In this document: in pieces, positions 1 to 9,100 of the stretch
Layout: each line of letters begins with the position of its first letter
How positions within the stretch are numbered: position 1 is the first letter of the stretch
Origin: a virus
Strand: one strand, 5' to 3'
Length of the DNA stretch: 22,024 bases
IMG/VR virus record: IMGVR_UViG_3300025128_000388
Coordinates: 1-22,024 of that record
The notes under the pieces: model-generated
What the model was told of the DNA's origin: nothing
What the model saw: only the letters and a program-made list of their open reading frames with translations
Database searches by the model: none
Position numbers and translations under genes: made by a program

Positions 1-125
1 AAACGACTATGATATCGTTCCATCCATTCTTGAGATACTTCTCTGGGCACTTTGTAATCGAACCAACCAAGAGGACCAGCATTAAAGCCAGCCTTCTTGG
101 GGCCAATGTAGCGCACCGTAGGCAT
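1..125 (-). CDS. Partial gene downstream of the capsid genes (N-terminus only)
   Basis: An open frame runs from an ATG at 125 down to the left edge, giving 41 codons that begin MPTVRYIGPKKAGFNAG and reach ERYHSR without a stop; the C-terminus lies outside the window. A good ribosome binding site, AAGGTGA, sits six bases upstream of the ATG, and the frame starts 11 bases after the preceding gene, so this is the next gene of the same minus-strand operon. I do not recognise the family. Its place two genes after the major capsid protein is where head-completion or head-tail connector genes usually lie, which is inference from position only. Confidence 0.75.
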   Translation of the reverse strand, partial: MPTVRYIGPKKAGFNAGPLGWFDYKVPREVSQEWMERYHSR

Positions 126-136
126 GTCGATTCACC

Positions 137-544
137 TTAACCGACAATTATCCAGATTACAGCGTTGCTTGTATCGTCAGTGGTTCCATCACTGGAAAGT
201 TCACAGTCAGCCGTGAGAATAAGTCCACTAGATGTTACACCAAGATTTGCAGTAGCGTCAGTTCCATGTGCAATTGCACTGATGATAACATTACAATCTC
301 CGCTAAGAGTGATTGTTTCTGCTTCTGCAAGTGCACCAACTCCAAGACAAACGAGGCGAGGTTGCATCCTGTTTGCTCCGTCAGTCTGACGGGCTGCAAA
401 GGAGGTCAAAGCCCCCGGATAGGATGTTAGCCAAGTTGTTTCGTCTTGGTCTACGCCTGCTTGTAGTGGTAGGTCCAATTGAACCTGCAAAGTTGCACTG
501 CCGCTACTTGTGTATGTAATTCCTCTGTGTGTTGTTGCTGCCAT
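137..544 (-). CDS. Small beta-rich protein after the capsid gene, possible head decoration protein
   Basis: A 135-residue protein rich in Ser, Thr, Gly, Ala and Val with alternating hydrophobic residues, suggesting an all-beta fold; its C-terminus is hydrophobic (NAVIWIIVG). No signal peptide, no zinc motif and very few lysines are visible. The ATG at 544 has an AAGGTGAT ribosome binding site with normal spacing. It lies 34 bases behind the major capsid gene, where HK97-like viruses often encode a decoration or head-stabilising protein. Size, fold type and position fit that role, but no family motif proves it; a fibre or neck component is an alternative. Confidence 0.6.
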   Translation of the reverse strand: MAATTHRGITYTSSGSATLQVQLDLPLQAGVDQDETTWLTSYPGALTSFAARQTDGANRMQPRLVCLGVGALAEAETITLSGDCNVIISAIAHGTDATANLGVTSSGLILTADCELSSDGTTDDTSNAVIWIIVG

Positions 545-574
545 TTTTAATCACCTTCTTATTATTGTCCCTCA

Positions 575-590
575 GACCTCACTGGAGGTC
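575..590 (-). promoter_or_regulatory. Perfect hairpin spanning the capsid gene stop codon
   Basis: Read on the minus strand, GACCTC and GAGGTC form a six-base-pair perfect stem around a four-base loop (CAGT). The stem includes the last codons and the TGA of the major capsid gene. What follows is purine-rich rather than a T-run, so it is not a normal intrinsic terminator. It could protect the capsid transcript's 3' end or be a processing site, or be chance, since the same bases encode the last residues (RDLQ). Confidence 0.3.
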
Positions 591-1721
591 ACGGATACTC
601 CCGCTTGCGCCGAAGAACGAGTCCCAGACTTCACCCATTGTTCGGTAAAGTCCTTCCTGACCAAGACGATTGATGGCGAACGGGTCACCAGTCTCGATAC
701 CAGACTCGAAGTATTGTGTTGGGATAGCAGTTTGGAACCACATGTAATCAGTGTCTAGATAGTATAGACGACTAATTGTGTCCGTAGGCATGTCCTTAGT
801 TGGGATAAGTGGCACACCATTGTAAGTTGCAACAAGGAAACCAGCCTCGATACCGGGAACACCCTTTACACCGTTGTAGGTTGGTGTAACACGCTTGGAT
901 TCCATGAATCGCTGCTGACTCTGTAGAAGTTGCTGAACACGCATGAGTGTATCATAACCAGTTAGGATAACCTTGGTGTTACCACCACGAGTCCAGATTT
1001 GCTGGAATAGAGTATCTAAGTGGTCTAGACTCAAGTTCCTGTCTGTAGCGGATGCATCTGCTGATACATCAACCTCAGCACTGTGGAAACCTACTGAACC
1101 GTCACGAGTAATGCTGTAGATATCGTGGTCAGTTGTTGCACTAACGTGGTTAGTGCCAGTAGTCATCTTATCAGGGTCAGAAGTTAGACGGTCAAGCGAC
1201 TCAAAGTCGTTTGCTGCTGGTGTATCAACATCAGTCAATAGCATTTGATTGATGTGGTCAGCGTGATGCTTACCCATTTCTTCCTTGAGGACCTGTCGCA
1301 CATCGCCCAATCCGTCGTCTTTGTCCGATAGGAACATGGACACTTCGGATAGGTCGAAGGTGTGAGCCACTGTCTTAGGCTTTGCAGCCACATGTAGGAA
1401 GTCCGGCTTAGTGGTGTCTGGTAGAGTTGCATTCTCAGCAACACCGCCACCCTTCGTGAAGGAAGGCTTGGCGGTAATGATTCGCCATCCACTGCGCTCC
1501 CACGGTTTCTTAGGCATGATACTGAATGCGTTGAATTCTTGGTTCAACTGAGACCATACTTTTCGTCCGTAGATTGCTTGGTATGTTCCAGCAGTTGTGC
1601 TCATTAACGGAGCATCAGCCTTGAGCAAATCCCCACTACTGTAGGTATATCCAGTCAAAGCGTTTCCGCCGTAGTAATATCGTTCCATGTCTTGAATTGT
1701 TCTTACGTAATCTCTTGCCAT
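579..1721 (-). CDS. Major capsid protein, HK97 fold
   Basis: This protein forms the icosahedral shell. It is 380 residues from the ATG at 1721, a usual size for HK97-fold capsid proteins. Recognisable parts are an N-terminal helical arm (ARDYVRTIQDMER), a central stretch with FDLSEVSMFL resembling the long spine helix region, and an A-domain-like segment with LDHLDTLFQQIWTRGG followed by KVILTGYDTLMRVQQLL. The C-terminal part contains GVPLIPTKDMP and a YYLDTDYMWFQ strand, typical late-domain features. It follows the protease-scaffold gene directly, the standard order. A start at the GTG at 1727 is possible in frame, but it abuts the GGAGGTGA ribosome binding site with no spacing, so the ATG six bases beyond that site is preferred. 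Confidence 0.9.
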   Translation of the reverse strand: MARDYVRTIQDMERYYYGGNALTGYTYSSGDLLKADAPLMSTTAGTYQAIYGRKVWSQLNQEFNAFSIMPKKPWERSGWRIITAKPSFTKGGGVAENATLPDTTKPDFLHVAAKPKTVAHTFDLSEVSMFLSDKDDGLGDVRQVLKEEMGKHHADHINQMLLTDVDTPAANDFESLDRLTSDPDKMTTGTNHVSATTDHDIYSITRDGSVGFHSAEVDVSADASATDRNLSLDHLDTLFQQIWTRGGNTKVILTGYDTLMRVQQLLQSQQRFMESKRVTPTYNGVKGVPGIEAGFLVATYNGVPLIPTKDMPTDTISRLYYLDTDYMWFQTAIPTQYFESGIETGDPFAINRLGQEGLYRTMGEVWDSFFGASGSIRDLQ

Positions 1722-1723
1722 AT

Positions 1724-3187
1724 TCACTCACCTCCACGTAGAGCGCGGTTCGCTAGGCGATGGACATCATCCCATTCCATGCGAGCCAATTCACTCGTGT
1801 CGGGAACAGGAATTGTCTGAGCAGATGCCTCAGACTTAGCGAATGTTTCGCCACTACCACTGCTTAGGTTATCGATTCGCTCACTAAGCGAAAGAACAGC
1901 CTTCTGTAGGTCAGATAGAGGTTCGCGAGAATCAAAGTTCTGTCGAGCAGACTCATTTGCTTCTTCACTCATTTCTTTTTGGAGGCGGTTCTCGAAATAG
2001 TTACCGAGGTCAGTCTTGAAGTGTTGCTCTTTTGCAGCAGCCTTGTAGACTTCATATGCCTGCTCGATATCAGAAGGAGAAACAGACTCAGGAGAAACAA
2101 AGTCTGAACCTTTGATAACATTCTGATTGCCTTTTCCACCTGCACCGAAGTTAGGTTTCTTTGCGCTGGTTCCTTCACCAACAATACCAAGAGGAGGCTG
2201 TCCACGGTGGGATGCACCATCTTCGCCCGGTCCGTAGCCCTTTTCCACTTCATCAAAGTGGTTTCGTGCTGCACTTGGGTCGTATCCTGCGCTCTTTACA
2301 GTAGATTCTAACCACTGTAGGTAGTCAGTTGTAATTACATCGTCCATTTCGTTCTTAGCCATTTTATCATCGTCCTTTTTCTTGTCGTCTTCGTCTTCGT
2401 CTTCGGATTCAGCCTTTTCCTTATCTTCGGAATCTTTCTTATCCTCGTCCTTGGAGTCTTTCTTGCCTTCCATGTGCTCACGGAGACCTTCGGGCATCTT
2501 GCCTTTCTCTGTATCTTCGTAAGCCATCTTATCGTTCTCGGCCTTCTCGACATCTTCCAATCGTTTGGAAAGACGTTCAAGAACGCTATTTAGTTCAGTC
2601 ATCGGGTCGCTCATTGTATCACCATTGTGTTTGCTTGTATCCTCTTTTAGGATTCGGAATTGGGCTTCTGGATTGATGCCCTTTTCGCAGATGGTTACTT
2701 CATGTAGTTCCATCCGTCGAATCTCCCGGTAATCACCACGAGAGGAATCATTTTTATTAACACGCTCAAAAGCCTGTCCACCTATAGAAAAAGAGCGTAA
2801 ATTGCCCTTGCGAATTTCAGCAGCGACTTCACGAGCCTTCTCTATGTCGCCGCGTAACTTGATAACAACAAACATTCCTGTGTCGTCTACTTCGGACTTC
2901 CACATTCGTCCAGACGAATCAGTATATGTAGGAACTACTTCTCCAACTTGAATATTAGAATGAGCAAGTTGGACATTTCGGAAACCATCTGCTTTCATGA
3001 ACTTACCAAAAGCATCTCTTAGAGCATCACGAGTAATGAGGTCGCCTTGTTTGTCGACCATTTCGACGCTGGCGTATCCTGCTACAACAAGGTCCTGACC
3101 CAATCCTTTGAGAAGGATGGGGTCATTCACCGGAGGAGCCATCATCAAAGCCATCAAACTTTCCGAGGTTGTTTCATGGTATATCAA
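1724..3187 (-). CDS. Prohead protease fused to an acidic scaffold-like domain
   Basis: Residues about 30-180 are an HK97-type (S78) prohead protease: GYASVEMVDKQGD opens the fold, His76 lies in LAHSN, Ser134 in RSFSIGG, and LHEVTICEKGINPEA (Glu163) matches the C-terminal conserved block. Residues about 195-285 are strongly charged Lys/Asp/Glu coiled coil, as in scaffold proteins, followed by a Gly/Pro linker and helices to 487. The scaffold should direct shell assembly and be digested by the protease. The last 25 residues share a motif (M-x-W-D-D-V-H) with the 107-residue protein at 10036-10359. The start is uncertain: the TTG at 3187 overlaps the upstream stop but lacks a ribosome binding site; ATGs at 3154, 3145 or 3142 would keep the protease whole. 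Confidence 0.88.
   Translation of the reverse strand: MIYHETTSESLMALMMAPPVNDPILLKGLGQDLVVAGYASVEMVDKQGDLITRDALRDAFGKFMKADGFRNVQLAHSNIQVGEVVPTYTDSSGRMWKSEVDDTGMFVVIKLRGDIEKAREVAAEIRKGNLRSFSIGGQAFERVNKNDSSRGDYREIRRMELHEVTICEKGINPEAQFRILKEDTSKHNGDTMSDPMTELNSVLERLSKRLEDVEKAENDKMAYEDTEKGKMPEGLREHMEGKKDSKDEDKKDSEDKEKAESEDEDEDDKKKDDDKMAKNEMDDVITTDYLQWLESTVKSAGYDPSAARNHFDEVEKGYGPGEDGASHRGQPPLGIVGEGTSAKKPNFGAGGKGNQNVIKGSDFVSPESVSPSDIEQAYEVYKAAAKEQHFKTDLGNYFENRLQKEMSEEANESARQNFDSREPLSDLQKAVLSLSERIDNLSSGSGETFAKSEASAQTIPVPDTSELARMEWDDVHRLANRALRGGE
1728..1735 (-). promoter_or_regulatory. Strong ribosome binding site of the capsid gene
   Basis: GGAGGTGA on the minus strand, the strongest ribosome binding site in the window, is separated by six bases (GTGAAT) from the ATG at 1721. 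It lies inside the end of the protease-scaffold gene. It decides the capsid start: the in-frame GTG at 1727 touches it. Its strength fits the need for many copies of the capsid protein. Confidence 0.75.
2618..2623 (-). promoter_or_regulatory. Possible internal ribosome binding site for a scaffold-only product
   Basis: GGTGAT lies just before an in-frame ATG at 2614 (Met192 of the protease-scaffold), with the GGTG core five bases from the ATG. It falls exactly between the protease domain and the charged scaffold region, and matches the GGTG-type sites of other genes here. Initiation there would give a 296-residue scaffold without protease, as lambda Nu3 is made from within gene C. This is inference from sequence and layout. 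Confidence 0.45.
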
Positions 3188-6100
3188 TCCCGATTATTGC
3201 GCAGATTGATAGAAGCACCCTCAGAGTCACTCTCAATAACGGCTCTGTCTCCTGTTTCTGAGTTTATTGTAAGACTCTTGCGACCTCTTTTCTTTGGGTC
3301 TTCTCTAGGTTTTCTGCGCACAACAGGGTCATAGTCGGGAAGAGCACTTTGGTCGATGAGTTCTGTGCCACCTGTGTTGAAGTTACCCGGTGTGGCGTAA
3401 CCAATACCAAGCCCTTTTGGTCCTGTAAAGGTTGTTTTCTCTTTGAGCATATGCTCAATCATCTCTAATGCAGTTATTAAACCGCGTTTGAAAAACTGGT
3501 CTTCGTCGACCTTCTTTGGTTTCTTTTTGTGGTTAGCAAGAGGCTCAACTTCAACATACGCTTTGTCTTCTTCTTCTTTCTTTTTCTCTTTTTCTGAGCG
3601 CAGAAGAATAGCAGCAGATGTTGCCCAATACGGTCTCTGAGAGTCTGCTAAGTTTTGCGCATAAGTATGAGGAGCATCAGGGTCATGCACCATCCACATC
3701 CCATCTACTTCATCAGCCTTGTAAATTACATCCATTCCTAACCCAGTAAGGTTAACGATGACTTTCCCTTTCGATACACGAACGCGATGAGGCGTATCAA
3801 TTGGATTACCCGACATAATGCCCATAGTCTCGACGCTATCTGTTGCTCCAGCCTCACTATCTTTCTCATATTTGGCACCGTTTAGACGATAGAGGTCATG
3901 TCCTTTTCGTTTGTTATGTGTAATACTATCAGATACAACGGTGATGTAGTCTCCTTCTTCGACATCTTTTACCTGAACTGTTCCTACATCCATGTAATGT
4001 TTATCATCATACTCAACTGAGCGATTACCAATGTCGTCTGCCACATCTTCGTAGATAGGACCTACACCAACACGGGCTGTTCCTCCTGAAACAGACAATA
4101 CGCGCACATCTAAACGCTTACCTGAACTTAGTAGAACCCACTTAGGGTGTCTATTTTCACCACGCATGTAAGTTGCATCTGCATCTCTAAGTAAAATCTG
4201 CTCTGCTTTTGGTTCAGCAAGCAAACCTTCAATCGATTCACCTAAACCAACATCATCAGTTCGACGAGTATTGATTGGAGCAGGAACAGTTACGTTTTCG
4301 TTTGACTCAAATGTCGCACGAAGGTGTCGAATACGGTCTTTTGTCGGCATATTTTCCATGTCTTCGTCACCACACTCTACAATATCGACAATGTGAAGAT
4401 GAGAGCCGTCCCATACTCCATCTAAAATGTATTCATCTGTCTTATTGAGTTCGCGCACACCCTCTTTTACGCTATTTGGAAGTGAAAACTCATCACCATC
4501 AGCCCCTCTTGCCTCTATTTTCTTTTTGTCTTTCGTAACAATTACTCTTTCACCCTCAGGCCAAATAGATACTACCCAATCACCAGTAAATCCGCGCAAA
4601 TGAATAAGGTCTTCAACATCGAAAATGCGATGCATGGCTTTGATAGGAAGAAACTCTCCTTTATCTCGGTCCTCATCTTTGAGCAAAAGGTCATGGTCCG
4701 TCAAAACGTCGAACGAATACCTAAACGTCTCATTGAGGTCTTCCACACCTTGACCAGCAGGGGGGTTGGATGAAAGCATTGCGGAGGATTGGGTTTCTGC
4801 TAAAACATCCTCGTTTGATAATTCACCAAACTCTCGTCGTTGAGCAATATTAGGCAAGAAACTACCATAAGCATGTTTGATTACGTTTCTTGGTAACATC
4901 ATTTGCAATCTTCTATACCCATTCGGTGCTCTTTTAATTTCAGGTCTTTTAGTTCCATCACCGAAGTTAATATTCATTGGAATATCCACCATACGACCAA
5001 AACTTCTGCGGAGTTGAGGGCTATTAAAGATAGGAAGAGGTCTAAACGTATTACCATCGTTGTCTTTGTGTATGGGAAGAGAGGTATTACGATTGAGACG
5101 GATACTACTCAACCCACTATCCGCACGCGACAGGTCTAAAGCGTTCATTCCTACCCTACTATGCATAAAATCGTGCATTTTTTCCGCTGCCTTCTCGTCA
5201 AACACACGAATATTTTCACCTCTAGTAACACCCCCTTTTCCTGTTCTATATCTTGGTAAATCAAAATTAGAATCTGGAAAAGCCATAGCATCTCTACGCA
5301 TTGAGTCTAGCAAATCAGGCAAAAAAGTATTCATATTAATGTAATCGTTTGTTTGTCTTCCTCCTCCACCAACCGATAATCCCCTTGAACGTGATAATTT
5401 TTTCAATTCTTTAATATTCATTGAAGTATACGGAGTAGTTGGTGGATTGTTACCCTGTTGGTTGTCTTGCTCTTCTAAATTAGCAATAAGTTTTGTTTTA
5501 TTCATACCTTGATGTTGAAAAGGATGAGTCTTCATGAACTTCTCTTTGTCGGTAATTTCTGAAAACTTCTTTAAATATTTAAGAGCAGATTTGCGCGTAT
5601 TCTCATCTTCTATCTGTTCTGCATAGTGTTGCATCAAATCAAGTCCTGTTGATTTAGGATTCTTTTCTAATGCATCTCGTAAATTATTCAAAAGTCTCTG
5701 TTGTAAATCAACACCCATATCATCTACACGAGTAGTGGAGTTGAAAACAGGTGCTGTAGAGTGACTACGTATATCTTCAACTATTTCTTTATCCATACCC
5801 ATTTTAGACAAGTGGTCCGCAAACTCTTCTCTTGCTTCTGGGGTCATTCTTCTTGCGCCTTCTACACCCATCTCCAAAAGATGTGGTAAAATTGAGCGAT
5901 AATTGTTGTAAAAGAAGTCGTTTTTGTTACTTACATCTGGGTCATTCATCAATTGGTAAAGTAAACCTTTAGCGATTGGTATACCTGCGTAATATGATTG
6001 CATCATTGCCTTTACCATATACGAGTTTCTGTTGGTATCTTTTTGTGATAACGCAATTGCATCTTTACCCTCACCTTGATTAGCAATACTACGAATATAG

Positions 6101-9100
6101 TATAAGAAGTCTTGATACTGTTTCATTTTTCCACTAGGTGCTAAAAGTTCTTGAGCGGCTTTTACTCTCTCTTCTTCACTTCCTGAAAGTAAATTGTTTA
6201 TTTTGTTGTGAGCCTCTTTGTATTTTTCTGGATTACGAATATCAGACGAGCCTGCATCAACATGGTCAAGAATATTCTTCATGATGATATTTGGATGAGG
6301 ACCAATTATCATTGGTTTACTCTTATCAACCTCTATTTTACCTGTGTTTGGATTATATCCGCCTTTGTATACAATAAAATCGCTTATTGGTTTCTTTTGA
6401 TTCTCTCCCTCTTCATCAAAATGGCGAACAAAGTTTGGAAGAGTAGTTTCTCCTTCTAAGTTTGGCTCAAAACTTATTCTTTCTGGGTTTCCATTTCTAT
6501 CAAGGCGAAATAAATTACGAAAATCGGGATGTATCTCACCACTTGTAAGAGAAAGAGGTGATTCTATTGGTATACCGTTTTCATCTCTTACCATGAATTC
6601 GCTCGGATGCTGTATGTTAGGCAAACTCCCCCTGTTTCCTTTTGAGAATGAATTGAGAGCACCAATAATATGGGGAGCATGAACTCTAGCACCACCACTG
6701 TGTATTTGCTCCGAAGTGTGTAATGGGTTTGTTTCATCACCTTCATTATAATTATACAAAACATGCCTATCTAACGGAAGGTCTTTGAAATCTTCACCAT
6801 CTTTCATCAACCCAGCCCGTTTTGCCCGTTTTGTTTGCGTCATACTACCTCCCATAAGAGGGTCATAATTGTCTAAATGCATAACGTGCCTAGCAAAATC
6901 ACGAATGGCCTCATGAGCAGAAACAGAGTCACCGTCTTCTGTAGGAAAACCGTTTGCGAACAAATTAAAATCGTTATGATTTTCATTATGAGGTCGAGAC
7001 AATCCAAAAATTAAATCTCCTAAATGCATGAACGTGCCGTGATGATTATGTAAATCATCTTCGTCTCTTTGTGCTCTTTTATTTCCGTGCGAAAACAAAG
7101 GTGGTCTGTCTGACCCTCTTCTACTAGCATCTGGCTCATCGTGAATATCTAATCTTCCTCCTTCTCCTTTTGTTTCTGATATTCTCTTGTTGTAAGAGCG
7201 CAAAGACCGAATATGGTCTGCTGGTTGACTGACCATTTGGTTTCGCGCATGTTTGTGAGTGCGAGACAGTGTGTGTAAGTTGCTCTTATCGGCTGTTTGC
7301 ACGTTAGCCCCAGCGAGCATGCCCACAAACGCAGACATGGCTTCACGAGGTTTGAGCAAAAGGTTAGGAGACAACAAAGACATCATGTTCTGCATTGTTT
7401 CTGGGTCAGTTTGACCTCCCATTTCACCAAGAACATTTGCTCCAGTCTCTAAATTGAACTTGCCTGCTTCTCTGGGTTTACCTTTGACCTTTGATTCGCG
7501 CATCTCTGTTGGTATCTGTAAATCACTTACTTCTTCAAAATGAAAACCGGGATACATATCATCGAGCATCGCTGCTACATCCATATCCCCATAACCTAAA
7601 CCACCATGAGAAAGAACATCATAAAGTGGTTTAACAGCACTTGGTTTCATTTCTGTCTTTTTGGTTAAGTCGTTGCTGTCTTTCATTGGACGATGAGGAC
7701 CTTCCATAGCAGACATAGCGTCAGACATGATTTCTCTTGGACGACCTTTGCTGGCTTTCATACGCATTTGGTCAATAATTTTCTCGTAAACAGACTCAGA
7801 AATAATACCAGCATTTACGTATCTATTAATTAAATCATAATTTAGTTTTCCTTCCGCATTTGATATTTCATAATTATGTTCTACACTACCATCTGATTGT
7901 TTCTTGGTGTTCTGAATAACATTTGGAGGCTTACCTTTTGCAGTGCCATGTTCGCTCAATATATTGTCCAAAAGGGAATCTTCTCCCTCAGATTTTGGGT
8001 TACCATCTTTCGTCATCTCTTCCAATATTTTTGCTATGTCGTCCCCACCGACATACTTTAGGTAATCATCGTCTACAACACTGGGTGTTCCACCTGAGTC
8101 TAAATGCGGAACTGCTTTACCGGGGTCATGTGGGTCTGATGTAATTGCATTTTGTAACCAAGCGAGTCTTTCATTGAATATTCTATGTATGGTGTTTCCC
8201 ATTTTATGGGAGTCTTGGAATCCTTCTATGTTTCCTTTTCCTCCATCAAGATGCCAACTTACTACATTCAATGCTTGTTCCTCTGGTAACATTTCTGTGC
8301 CTAACAACCATCCTAAAAGACCGAGCCCAAACCTATCTGGGTATCTGTTTTCTGCTGCTTTTTCAAATCCTTCTTGAGTAAAACCACCATCTTCATCATA
8401 CATGGTTGTCCATATAGTTGCGTCTGGAACTCCCATGTTTCTTAGTATTTGATGTTGTAAGAACTCTTTATCCTCTGGCTCTTTTCCTTTGAACTTCTCT
8501 CTGTATTCTTGCTTGTAATTATCAAGACCCATTTGATACATTCTTTCCATAGGTCCATGACCGTTGATGTCGTCATTACCATGAACATATTCTCCAAAAA
8601 TGCGATTGTGCGGGTGTTTAGAATACTCTTCTTCATGTTCTTTACGTCTTTTATCTAACTCAGATACGTGATGTTCTGAGTCTCTGTTTGAATACATGGC
8701 ACGAACGAGTTTTGTAATACCACTTTCATGCTCATCTGCACGCTCCTGACTTCCTTTCAAAAGACCACTTTTTTCAGGAAAAAGTGCGAGCATCTCAAGA
8801 GCATGAGATAAATCAGCATAGGGACTTCTACCCCTTTCGTAGCCTAATTGTGGGTCAGTAATCTGAAACTCGTCATCTATGCTCATTGTTCTAGGCATAT
8901 GTGAGCGAAAAGCACGCGCTATTGTCTTTCTAAGGTCTTTATGTTGATTTTTATCGAGTCTACCAGTTTCATTTTCCCAAATACGTTCTCGCCATCGTAT
9001 GGGGTCAATAATAGCATCTAATCTTCTACCATCAGAAAGCGTTACTATAGGCGGAGATAACCCAGTTTGTGTTTGACTTGTAGGTATTGCAGTATGTCGA

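Noticed and set aside
575-590. Intrinsic transcription terminator after the capsid gene
   Set aside because: No T-run follows the stem on the minus strand, and the operon continues in the same direction.
1722-1727. GTG at 1727 as the capsid start
   Set aside because: It directly abuts the GGAGGTGA site; the ATG at 1721 has proper spacing.
3829-4671. A working DNA ligase
   Set aside because: The motif I lysine and motif V lysines are missing, so adenylation is not expected.
7149-8636. Several other-frame open frames of 60-75 codons inside the giant gene
   Set aside because: They are short, overlap a continuous 2064-codon frame and show no ribosome binding site or recognisable motif.
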